This document shows, in pieces, positions 10,944 through 20,898 of a DNA stretch of 64,000 nucleotides. Below the pieces are notes generated by a model. It had not been told where the DNA came from, did not search any database, and worked only from the letters and a program-made list of their open reading frames with translations. The DNA lies in NCBI GenBank assembly GCA_039707655.1, contig CM077665.1, forward strand, positions 81,097,954 through 81,161,953, given 5' to 3'. The position numbers and the translations under genes are program-made. How positions within the stretch are numbered: the stretch's first letter is position 1; each line of letters begins with the position of its first letter. The stretch comes from Elymus sibiricus. Its lineage: Eukaryota > Streptophyta > Magnoliopsida > Poales > Poaceae.

Positions 10944-11880
10944 AAGATTGAACTAAAATTTCTCAAGTTTTGCATTCTGCCAAATGTATGTTGGTACAAC
11001 CGAAGCAAATATTTCGGACCTACCGAGACAGACAGTCTCCATAACAGAAACTTGGCACCACTTTTGGTGAGACCGAATATGGGCACTCGGTTTCACCGAG
11101 ACTGTTCTCAGTCGACCAGAAAAGTGAATCGGTGCTACCGATTCTTTTGCGTCGGTTCTACCGAGATTCATGTGGTGGACGGCAAAACCTAAAAAATCGT
11201 TCGTTCGCTATTCTACTAGAGTTTCTCATGGATGAATCAATCTCAAGCTGTGGATTATCGATGGAAAAGCCCTGATGCGCAAGAATCGGAGGTTGGAGCG
11301 CATGAGGGGTTGAAATCGTACCCTAGCTTGGTGACGACTTCGCTACGGCGGCGACGGGGGAGAGGATTCCGTCGATGGCGGAGACTTCCAACGACGGAGG
11401 CGCTCAGGAAGACGAAGGCGATGACCAGGAGCCTTGGTTCGGCGGCAAGGGTTTCGGAGGGGGCGACGGTTGAAGAATAGATTTCAAAAGTCCGGTCCGC
11501 CTCTATATAAACCCATAGCTGTCGGTGACATCTGTTCTAACTTTTCGGTGTCACCGAGTTCCTCAACTGTCTGCTGACAGGGAAACTCGGTGTAACCGAG
11601 AAGATGGAATCGGTGGTACCGAGATAGAAAACCAGATCAACCCTAGGCATTCGGTGAGACCGAGATTTTGGATTGGTTCCACCGAGATGCACTTGGGAGG
11701 TTTTAATGGTCAGTCCTTTGTCGATACGGAACTCCGAATGCTCCTCACACACAGAGATCAAAAAGTCCTTGTTCAAATTTTGTGATGCAGCAAGAATAGA
11801 ATATGAGGTAAGAAAGCATAGATATCTAGAGAGTGGTCCTAGGCATTCTTGTCCACCCAATTAGCAAAAGAAAAATCAAA
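10944..11880 (-). promoter_or_regulatory. U3-like internal region of element B with palindromes and TATA
   Basis: Palindromes of the LTR type (TCGGTNNNACCGA) occur in two clusters, about 10991-11165 and 11543-11686. Between them CTCTATATAAACCC at 11501-11514 is a TATA-like site. The block lies immediately upstream of the env-like ORF on the - strand and could be an internal promoter. Promoter function is inference; the motif likeness is seen directly. Confidence 0.45.
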
Positions 11881-12569
11881 AGCCAAATAGCAACAATTGG
11901 ATGTCCTCGAATGGATAAATAAATGCAGACCAACATGCTCACACGATAAGATGTCAAAAGAAATCATGGCAAACATGCACATACATACTAGCATCTATCA
12001 AGCATTTTGGCGATGACGGAGTCATCTATATATGAGTATATTGACTTAGGAGCCAAGTAAGAGTACTTGATCATAGGTCATACTCATCGTTTAAGCACAA
12101 GTGGGGTTACCACTTTTACATAAAGCATTTAATGTTGTCACATACTATGAGATGCTTTAACTCAAGTCTTAGAGTAAAGCTCCCCCTTGATGTGACATCC
12201 CCCATAGGAGGGATAAACTAACCTTGGGTTTGTCGTAGAAGACTTCATGTTGATGAGGTAGTGGTGGATGCTCAAGGTTGATGAAGATCACCATGAGTTG
12301 GGAGCATCCTTGTTGTTTCCTTACTCTTCTCACCTACATGGGTTAGTCCCAACATACAAGAGACAAATACAAGGATATCTATGGACATGGAGTGCAATGC
12401 ATACATGATGATGTCCATGGATTTGTTGATTAGCTTGTCCCTTGCTTACCTTTGAGGGAATGTGTGACTCCTTGAACTATTGCATGTTGTTGATGTTGAT
12501 TGCAACTAGTTCTTGCCAATAATGAATGTGAGTGAATTTCATTGGCGGAGTCACCCCTCAAGAACTTCT
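11881..12569. other. Element B internal spacer where pol is expected
   Basis: There is no open frame with protease, integrase or reverse transcriptase motifs. A short frame at 12430-12569 continues the flavour of the gag end in another frame but stops. CTCCCCCTTGATGTGAC near 12180 is purine-rich on the - strand. Confidence 0.5.
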
Positions 12570-14681
12570 CTAGTTCTTCTTCTTGGTGACCCACATCAAC
12601 TTGATGGGGATCCTTGGTGTTGAAGTGGCCCTTGTAGAAGTTGAGCTTGAAGTAGCCTTGGGAACCCACTCCACCAAAGCTTGGGATTCATCTTCATATG
12701 AGTCAATGTCCTCTTGAAGCTTGTTCTTGCCCTTGAGCTTGTGGTCTTGTGGTGGAAGGTCATCTTGAAAGCTTGTTCCCTTGGGGAGAGTATGTTCATA
12801 CTTCTCCTTTTGTGGAACAAACTTGGGCTTGGGGTATTGACCTTCTTCCCATTCAACTCCATTAGCGTTGAAGTAGCCAATACCATGGTTCTTCCGGTAT
12901 CCTCCGTGCTTGCGTACAATCTCCTCAAATTGCTTAGACCCGGCAAGACTCTTGTAGATACCTTTCTCTATAATTCCTTTCAATAAATCATTTTCTTGCT
13001 CAAGTGTAACTTGGCTAAGAGAATCATCATTAGTGGAATCAATAGAACTACTAGAAGCAACATCATTAGATTTAGCATTTTTATTGTTGCTACTAGATGA
13101 AGAACTTTTCTTGCCTTTGTTACTAGTTTGCTTAGACTTAACTTGAAGCATGAATGTAGACAAGAGTAATCGTTTGGCTAGATAAGATGAAGTCTTCTTT
13201 CGGAGATCGTCATTGATAGCTTTAAGAAACTCATGTCCTTGCTCCAAGTTGAGCTTCTCGAAGCGTAGCTTCTCATGAGTCCTTACAAGCTCTCTATGAT
13301 CTTTGAGAGTAGATTCATTGACTAACTTAAGAGTGTTTAGTTCTTTAGTTAGTCGTTCTATTTCCATCTTATCATCATCACACGACTTATCTTGACTAGT
13401 ATGAAAATTATCAAGTTCATTTTGACTAACATCACTAGTTTTATCAAAGAGCAAGTCATCATCACAAAGTAAATCATCTTCATCACTATTGAAATCAAGA
13501 TACTCGGGGTGTGATACCTTGGGGCCTTTAGACATGAAGCAACTTCCACTCCCTTCATTTCGTGAATCAAATAGATCATAGGAGTTGGTAGTCACTAGTG
13601 CAAGTCCGGCAACACCTTCATCTTGACTATAGTCGGAGTTGGAGTGATAGCTTCTCTCGGAGTTGTTGTCGGAGTCGGAGCCGGAAACCCATTCACCAAC
13701 ATGAGCTTGATGTTTGATTCTTGTGTAGCTCTTGGTGTACTTGTCCTTCTTCTCTGAATCCCTACTTCTCCTTGAGGGTCTTCGTTCATAACGATCATCT
13801 CTACTCCTTCTCTCTCTTTGAGGTGATTCATTCCTTGAGCTTCGTCTTCTAGGTGACTCTTCTCTTCGTTTGTAGGGAGCCGTGTACTCATTGGAGTAGT
13901 GTCCGGGCTTCCCACAATTGTAGCAGTTTCGGTCACGACTTGACGAAAGCTTCTCTTCATATCTTGAGTTGGAGCTTCGTTCTTTGCCTCTATTCTTGTA
14001 GAACTTGTTGAATTTCTTGACCATGAGGCTTATCTCTTCATTGGTGACAAGGTTGTCACTTGAAGTTGCGGGAGCATCACTTGTGGTTTTGTAAGCACCG
14101 CTAGACTTGTTGTGAAGCTCTACTTTGTCTTTGAGTGTCATCTCATGAGCAACAATCCTTCCAATGACTTCCGTAGGTTTGAGATCTTTGTAGTTGGGCA
14201 TCATTTGGATCAATGTGCACACGGTGTCGTATCTCTCATCCAAAGCTCTAAGTATCTTCTTGATGATGAATTTGTCGGTCATTTCTTCGCTTCCTAAGCC
14301 GGCAATCTCATTTCTGATGAGAGCTAGCCTAGAGTACATCTCTGCGACTCCTTCTGCATCCTTCATATTGAACTTGTCAAGCTGACTTTGAAGAACGTCC
14401 AACTTGGATTCTCTCACGGATTCGGTACCTTCGTGCATATCAACCAAAGTATCCCAAATCTCTTTTGCATTCTCAAGACGGCTGATTTTGTTGAATTCTT
14501 CGGGACATAGGCAGTTGAAGAGAATGTCACATGCTTGAGCATTGTATTGCAACATCTTCAATTCATCTGCGGTCGCTACACGATCCGGTTCCTTTCCATC
14601 ATCACCAAAGAATTCACCTTGCAATCCAACATGAACAACAGCCCAAACGGCGGGGTTATGACCAAGAATATGCATTTTCAT
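12570..14681 (-). CDS. gag: Gag protein of element B (Copia, Sirevirus-type)
   Basis: This 703-residue protein would form the virus-like particle that packages element RNA in the cytoplasm. The N-terminal half has the Copia gag (UBN2-type) pattern, with EIWDTLVDMHEGT, VRESKLDVLQSQLDKF and MYSRLALIRNEIAGLG. A zinc knuckle CYNCGKPGHYSNEYTAP lies near residue 255 with its final Cys changed to Tyr/Thr, so C-X2-C-X4-H lacks its fourth ligand. An Arg/Ser-rich block and acidic and coiled-coil regions follow. The frame stays open upstream of the marked ATG into FDGTNFASWKHK, but the family's usual earlier start appears to be TTG here and a TAG lies between, so the true N terminus is damaged. No pol follows. 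Confidence 0.8.
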   Translation of the reverse strand: MKMHILGHNPAVWAVVHVGLQGEFFGDDGKEPDRVATADELKMLQYNAQACDILFNCLCPEEFNKISRLENAKEIWDTLVDMHEGTESVRESKLDVLQSQLDKFNMKDAEGVAEMYSRLALIRNEIAGLGSEEMTDKFIIKKILRALDERYDTVCTLIQMMPNYKDLKPTEVIGRIVAHEMTLKDKVELHNKSSGAYKTTSDAPATSSDNLVTNEEISLMVKKFNKFYKNRGKERSSNSRYEEKLSSSRDRNCYNCGKPGHYSNEYTAPYKRREESPRRRSSRNESPQRERRSRDDRYERRPSRRSRDSEKKDKYTKSYTRIKHQAHVGEWVSGSDSDNNSERSYHSNSDYSQDEGVAGLALVTTNSYDLFDSRNEGSGSCFMSKGPKVSHPEYLDFNSDEDDLLCDDDLLFDKTSDVSQNELDNFHTSQDKSCDDDKMEIERLTKELNTLKLVNESTLKDHRELVRTHEKLRFEKLNLEQGHEFLKAINDDLRKKTSSYLAKRLLLSTFMLQVKSKQTSNKGKKSSSSSSNNKNAKSNDVASSSSIDSTNDDSLSQVTLEQENDLLKGIIEKGIYKSLAGSKQFEEIVRKHGGYRKNHGIGYFNANGVEWEEGQYPKPKFVPQKEKYEHTLPKGTSFQDDLPPQDHKLKGKNKLQEDIDSYEDESQALVEWVPKATSSSTSTRATSTPRIPIKLMWVTKKKN

Positions 14682-14798
14682 TTTGTGCTTCCAACTAGCA
14701 AAATTTGTGCCATCAAAGTATGGACCTCTACGGTGCTAATTTCCCTCACTAGACGCCAAACTCTCCTAGGTTGTGAGACCAAGGCAATGGAGACCAAA

Positions 14799-14810
14799 GC
14801 TCTGATACCA
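14799..14810 (-). other. Primer binding site of element B (initiator tRNA-Met type)
   Basis: On the - strand TGGTATCAGAGC lies two bases beyond the 5' LTR. This 12-mer is the standard complement of the plant initiator tRNA-Met 3' end. Confidence 0.9.
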
Positions 14811-14812
14811 CT

Positions 14813-16466
14813 TGTAGGACCGAAAGTATGTCTAGAGGGGGGTGATTAGACTACTTGACCAAATAAAAATTCTACCTTTTCCCAATTTTAAGTGTTGGCA
14901 GATTTTAGCAATGATAGCAAGTCAAGTACACCCTACACATGCATGTCTAAGAGTATAGCAGCGGAAAGTAACAACAAGCATGTATAGTAGAGGGTAGGGA
15001 GGAAGATCAAACGCAATTTGTAGACACGAAGATTTTTCCCGTGGTTCCGATAGGTGGTGCTATCGTACGTCCACGTTTATGGAGTTTTCAACCCACGGAG
15101 GGTAACGGTCGCGAGAGTCCACGGAGGGCTCCACCCATAAGGGTCCACGAAGTAGCAACCTTGACTATTCCATAACGGCTTCCGTCCACGAAGGACTAGA
15201 CTCACTATGGGTAGATTTTCACGAAGTAGGCGATCTCCTTGCCCGTACAAACTTCTTGGTTCAACTCCACAACACGAAGTAGGAGGCTCCCAAGCGACAC
15301 CTAACCAATCTAGGAGGCACCACCCTCCAAAAGGTAATAGGCTCGGTAATGTCGATGAACTCCTTGCTCTTGTGCTTCAAGATGATAGACTCCTCAACAC
15401 ACAATCACTCTCTCACAGATTTGGCTATGGTGGAAGAGATTGATTTGGTGGAAAGCAACTTGGGGAGGCTAGAGATCAAGATTCATATGGTAGGAATGGA
15501 ATAGCTTGATCTCAACAAATGAGTAGGTGGCTCTCTCTCAGAAAATTGGATGGGGCAAGTATGGAATAGTTCTGAGTGCTTCTCTTTTTGAGTGGGTGGT
15601 GGTGAAGGGGTATATATAGGCATCCCCAAAAATCCAACCGTTACACCTAAAGTGACCAACTCGGTGACACCGATGTGTGAATCTCGGTGGTACCGAAGTG
15701 ATCAAAAGGCAGTAACTTTTGAATCTCGATGAGACCGATATATAATTCTCGGTGGTACCGATTAGGTGACCAACGGTCAGATTGCACAACTCGGTGACGC
15801 CAATTTTCACATCTCGATGGTACTAATTCTTGACCATGGCTTACCCGAGAGTTGGTCCAGAAACTCGGTGGTACCGATTCACAATTCTCGGTGGTACCGA
15901 TTCTTGTGAATGGCTATCCAGAGACTTGGTCCAAAAACTCGGTGAGACCGACTGGCAAAACTCGGTGGTACCCAAGACTAAAAATGGCTAAACAGAAAGT
16001 TGGCAACTGAATTCGGTGCCACCGAAGTGGAATCGGTTGCACCGATGTGCTAGGGTTTGGCATGGGTCTGTCTGAGTTTGGGAATCGGTGGCACTGAGTG
16101 GGAATTATTGGTTGCATCGATTTCGGATATTTGGCTTTGGACAGACTTTTGTGAAAGAGCTTGTGGGTGTTTTTGGTGACTACCTCTTGTGCACGTGGAG
16201 CATCTTGTTCACCAACAGTACCTTACCCCTTTTAATAGTATTGGCTTTCCTATGAACTCAAAGTGATTTCTCACAAAGTAAAATGTAGAGTCCTCTTGCT
16301 TGAAGCTTTGCCAATCCATTTCCTTGCATCTTGGGGTATCACCACAATCCTTTTGCCATCCCTGTCATTGAACTTTTCCTGAAATTTACTTAGTGGAAAC
16401 ATTAGTTCAATGACATGTATGTTGTTATTAATTACCAAAACCACCAAGGGAGTAAATGTGCTTTCA
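14813..16466 (-). repeat. Element B 5' LTR
   Basis: This 1654-bp partner of 6933-8587 contains the TATA site at 15611-15620 and the palindrome array at 15661-16120. The right edge CTTTCA is followed by target repeat GGTTT. Confidence 0.92.
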
Positions 16467-17282
16467 GGTTTAGTTAGGCCGACTAGATCGATTTTTCTTG
16501 CCATGGGAAGAGGTGCTTTGTGATGGGTTCGATCTTACGGTGTTCTTTCCCAGTGGCAGAAGGGGAGCAAGACACGCATGTATCATTGCTATTAAGGATA
16601 ACAAGATGGGGTCTATTCCTACATGAATAGATCTTGTCTACATCATGTCACCGTTCTTATTGCATTACTCCGTTTTTCCATGAACTTAATACACTAGATG
16701 CATGCTGGATAGCGGTCGATGTGTGGAGTAATAGAGGTAGATGCAGGCAGGAGTCGGTCTATCTATCTTGGACGTGATGCCTATATAATGATCATCGCCT
16801 TCGATATCATCATGACTATTCGATTTTCTATCAATTGCCCAACAGTAATTTGTTCACCCACCATGCGCTATACTCATGAGAGAAGCCACTAGTGAACCCT
16901 ATGGCCCCCGGGTCTACTTTTCCATCATATTGCTTTCCGATATACGTTTTTTTTTGCAATCTTTGTTTTCAGATCTATAAAACCAAAAACCCAAAAACAT
17001 ATTGCTGCATATTTACTCTTTTTATTTGTGTTCTTGAGAGATCTATCTCTCCTATCTATCACTACCTAATCTATCTTATTACCGTAGAGAGATTGACAAC
17101 CTCTCTTTCACGTCGGGTTGCAAGTATTTATTGTTTGTGTGCAGGTACTGCTTATTGGGTGGTGGTGATCCTCCTCCTGGTTCGATAACCTTGGTTTCAT
17201 AAATGAGGGAAATACTTATCGTCATTGTGCTGCATCATCCCTTCCTCTTTGGGGAAATACCGACGCAGTCCAAGCCACGTCA
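16467..17282 (+). repeat. Element A left LTR, 3' half (starts with the GGTTT duplicate)
   Basis: It resumes the LTR of element A after element B and aligns to 21663-22473. It ends CCACGTCA at 17282. Confidence 0.9.
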
Positions 17283-17291
17283 AAGGAATTT

Positions 17292-17309
17292 CTGCGCCGT
17301 TGCCGGGGA
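17292..17309 (+). other. Primer binding site of element A (tRNA-Asp type)
   Basis: CTGCGCCGTTGCCGGGGA lies ten bases after the left LTR. It matches the tRNA-Asp-complementary site (TGGCGCCGTTGCCGGGGA) used by Athila-lineage elements, with one base missing or changed in its first part. Confidence 0.8.
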
Positions 17310-17569
17310 GGAATCGGTCTCTTCTACGTGCCTATCTCAGGCGCCGAGGGGACTCCATCATCATCTACCAGGTTCCTAATCACAAATCTCATCTCCTTGC
17401 AATTACATTATTTTCCATTTGCCTCTCGTTTTCCTCTCCCCCACTTCACCCAATTTACCGTTTTATTCGCCCTCTTTTTCGTTTGCCTTTTAGCTTGTTT
17501 GCTATCTTTGCTTGTGTTACCATGTACCTTCTATTTGCTTGCATCTTCGCTTCCTAAAAATCTATTGAT

Positions 17570-18406
17570 ATGGATACTCATCCACTTGCTAATCTTTTCA
17601 AAAGACCAAATTATGATGAACCAATTGCTAGTGAGTTGAGTACACTTGATTGTCTCTATGAAGTTTTGTTTGAAAATCATGAATCTGAACAATTTGATGA
17701 AGTGATTTATAAGGTGATTCATGATAACTCCTTGATTGAAGAGCATGATTGCAATGTTGCTAGTATGAATTCTCTAAATATCCAGGATGCTAATGATATG
17801 CAAAGCCATAAGCTTGGGGATGCTATGTTTGATGAAGATGATATTTTTAGTCCGCCAAGTTTTGATGAGCAAATTTATTATGATGATTGCATGCCTCCTA
17901 TTTATGGTGATGGTGATGACACATTTGCTATAATGAGTAATGATAACCATGAAACTTATCCTCATGGTTTGAATTTGCAATGTGGTTATGTCAATCAAGT
18001 GTTTCATGATAGTTATTTTGTTGAGTTTGCTCCCACTACCATGGATTATAAGGAATTTGCTTATGTGGAGAGTAATGAAAATTCTATGCTTGTGCATCAT
18101 GAAAAGAATGATTTATGTGATAGTTATATTGTTGAATTCCTTCATGATGCTATTGAAATTTATTATGAGGGAGGAACATATGCTTGTAGGAATTGCAACA
18201 ATATCAAATTTCCTCTCTATGTGTTCAAAGTTTTGAAGTTATGCGTGTTTTGCCTTCCTATGCTAGTTGATTCTTGTTCCCATAAATTGTTTGCTCACAA
18301 AATCCCTATGCATAGGAAGTGGGTTAGACTTAAATGTGTTTTTCATGAGATTCATGATGCTCTTTTGCATATTTCAATTACTACTTTTTTATGTGAGCAT
18401 CATTGA
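17570..18406 (+). CDS. Conserved ORF of unknown function in non-autonomous element A
   Basis: This intact 278-codon ORF starts MDTHPLANLFKRPNYDEP. I recognise no named domain. The N-terminal two-thirds is strongly acidic (DAMFDEDDIFSPPSFDEQ). The C-terminal third carries DSYIVEF, then YYEGGTYACRNCNN with a C-X2-C pair, then a hydrophobic stretch (FPLYVFKVLKLCVFCLPMLV) that could span a membrane, and ends near IPMHRKWVRLKC. A clearly homologous ORF lies in element C at 29523-30308, although the LTRs of A and C differ. It occupies the place of gag-pol. It is not a gag with a zinc knuckle. It may be an env-like remnant or a small accessory protein; function is unknown. Confidence 0.7.
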   Translation: MDTHPLANLFKRPNYDEPIASELSTLDCLYEVLFENHESEQFDEVIYKVIHDNSLIEEHDCNVASMNSLNIQDANDMQSHKLGDAMFDEDDIFSPPSFDEQIYYDDCMPPIYGDGDDTFAIMSNDNHETYPHGLNLQCGYVNQVFHDSYFVEFAPTTMDYKEFAYVESNENSMLVHHEKNDLCDSYIVEFLHDAIEIYYEGGTYACRNCNNIKFPLYVFKVLKLCVFCLPMLVDSCSHKLFAHKIPMHRKWVRLKCVFHEIHDALLHISITTFLCEHH

Positions 18407-20884
18407 AATCATCATGCCTAGCTAGGGGCGTAAAACAATAGCGCTTGTTGCGAGGCAACCCAATGAATAAATTTATTTTTGCTTTTTCCTTTGTGTTTTT
18501 GAGTGTTGACACAATTATGCCTCTGTTATGATTGTCTTTTTATGGTTTATTTAGTGTTTGTGCCAAGTAAAACCGTTAGGATGATTCATAGGATGACTAG
18601 AAGTGATGCTGAATCTGAAACAGAAACTTTGCGTCCAGTATTTGAATTTTCATTTTTTTTCTGGAACGTGATCTTGAGCTGAAATTTTAACACAGTATTT
18701 GTATACAAATTCCTTACGTTGTCCTAAGTTTTCAGAATTTTTAGAGTTACAGAAGTATGGGTAGAGTACAGATTACTACAGACTGTTCGGTTGAAGACAG
18801 TTTCTGTTTTTGTTGCATTGTGTGCTTGTTTTGATGAATCTATGGTTTGTATTGGGGGTATAAGCCATAGTAAAGTTAAAATACAGTAGGTATAATGCAA
18901 TTATAAAATTTGAATGGGTTTGCAACAGTACCTAAACTAGTGATTTGATTTATTATACTAACGGATCTCACGAAGATTTTGTTGAGTTTCGTGTGATTGA
19001 AGTTTTCAAGTTTTGAGTGAGATCACGATGGATGAAGGAATAAGGAGTAGTAAAAGCCTAAGCTTGGGGATGCTACCGCACCCCCAATATATATCCAAAG
19101 AGTAACAAGCAACTAAGCTTGGGTATGCCCCCGAGTGGCATCCCCTCTTTCTTCTAACGACCATCGGTATTTTACTTGGAGCTATATTTTTATTCGTCAC
19201 ATATCATGTGTTTTGCTTGGAGCGTCTTGTATCTTTGCTTTCTTTGTTTATTAGTTTTTCCTTTGTATCCTTGCTGTACACACCTATTTGAGAGAGCCGA
19301 AATCATGCTATGATTTGTTAGAATTGCTCTATGTGCTACACTTAAACTTTTTTGAGCTATAGGAATTGCTCTAGTGCTTCACTTATATCTTTTTGAGCAC
19401 GGTGTGCTTGGAAACTTTTGTAGAAATACTCTCATGCTTCACTTAGATTAATTTGAGAGTTAGTAAAATTTTGTAGAAATCCTCTCATGCTTCACTTATA
19501 TCTTTTTGAGAGATGAAATCTTTATGCTCATGTGCTTCACTTAAATTTGTTTGAGCTTGCCAAAAAGCAATGGCAATATATGAAACTAGTCCTAAAGTGA
19601 TAGATATCCAAGGAGGATATAATAAAAACTTTCATGAAGATCATTGGACAAATTAAACTTGATTCCTTGTAATAGTTTTGAAACATGATGATAGTAATAT
19701 GTGAGTCATGTTAGTGAGTAATTATGCTTAGTAGGAATATTGGTGTTAAGGTTTGTGATTCCCTATGCATGCACGTAAGTCAATAGTTATGCAATGAAGT
19801 TACATCCTACTTGTGGTGCATTATTCGGTGTTAGTTATGTTCAATGCTCACTTATGTGATTTTTCGTTTCTTGGTTTGGTTGCTTCCCAATCTATTTGCT
19901 AGCCTTCATTTGCACTAAGTAGAAATACTACTTGTGCATCCAAAATCCTTGAACCATGTTTTGCCTTATGAGTCCACCATACCTACCTATATGCGGTATT
20001 TCCAAGCCGTTCCAAGCAAATTTGTATGTGCCATCTCTAAATTTTCAAAATAAATTTTCTCTTTTGTGTGCCCGTACCGCTCATTAAACGGTGGGGAGTG
20101 TCCAATATTTTTCCATGCTAGATGTGTTATTCTCAAGATGAGTGTTTATTCACTTGTCATTGCATGAGAGTGCGGCGGTAATAGGGATGCCCATTCCCGA
20201 AATGAAAAAGAAAAAAAATATTTACTTTATGTTGTCAAATAATAAATTCCTTGGAAAGTGTTGGTATGGAAGGCAACCGTGGATACGGCCCTCCATGGAA
20301 AGTGAAAGTTTGGTGGAAAAAGGAATAAACTTTATTTTCTGTTTGGGAACCGCCTATGATATATCTAGCATGGAAAGTATTGTGAGCTACTTTGTCGTTT
20401 TCGTTGACAGGAAAAGCATGCCACCCAATTTTTTTTTCTCTTGCAATTTAAAACTTTGAGCTCTGGCACCTCTACAAATCCCTACTTCCCTCTGCGAAGG
20501 GCCTATCTATTTACTTTATGCAATTTTTATTTTTGCTTTGAGTCTCCATCTTCTCTTATAAGCACCAACTAGGGGGCACTATGATCGTACTTGAGCATTG
20601 GGCATAGCTAATATTTGAGTGTGTTTCATGAATGGATCAATGATTGAGCATGATAGGCTAGGGATAACTTTCTTTAGTGTTGATATTTTGAAAGACATGG
20701 TTGCTTGTTGACATGCTTGAGTATTGAAGTCATTATGTTAAAACTAGACTATTGCTTTGAATCATTATAAGTCCAAATGTCCATGCTATACAAAGAAGAA
20801 AAGAATATGATGAACATGTTAGGCAGCCCTCCATACCAAAAATTCTGTTTTTATCATTTACCTACTCGAGGACGAGTAGGAATT
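18407..20884 (+). other. Element A non-coding internal region
   Basis: No convincing coding frame. It holds several AAGCTTGGGGATGC-like motifs (19060, 19115) resembling the element's own polypurine tract. A segment near 20070-20205 and another near 20460-20520 are recognisably shared with elements C (27177-27330, 25330-25450) and E (55780-55910, 56140-56210). A short inverted repeat CCTACTCG-AGGA-CGAGTAGG lies near 20862. Confidence 0.6.
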
Positions 20885-20898
20885 AAGCTTGGGGATGC
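20885..20898 (+). other. Polypurine tract of element A
   Basis: AAGCTTGGGGATGC directly precedes the right LTR. Placement defines it; the tract is short. Confidence 0.7.

Larger units (their letters stand above)
6933..16466 (-). mobile_element. LTR retrotransposon B, pol-less Sirevirus/Maximus-type Copia element
   Basis: The element is bounded by perfect 5-bp repeats GGTTT (6928-6932 and 16467-16471) and lies inside the left LTR of element A. The LTRs, 6933-8587 and 14813-16466, begin TGTAGGACC on the + strand. The primer binding site next to the right LTR puts the element on the - strand. A gag ORF lies at 12570-14681 and an env-like ORF at 9067-10943. The 1.6 kb between them has no protease, integrase, reverse transcriptase or RNase H, so the element cannot move by itself. 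I counted about 37 differences between the LTRs (about 2.2%), younger than its host A as nesting requires. Confidence 0.9.

Noticed and set aside
17292..17309. tRNA gene fragments at the primer binding sites
   Set aside because: Only 12-18 bases complementary to a tRNA 3' end, placed beside LTRs; no cloverleaf.
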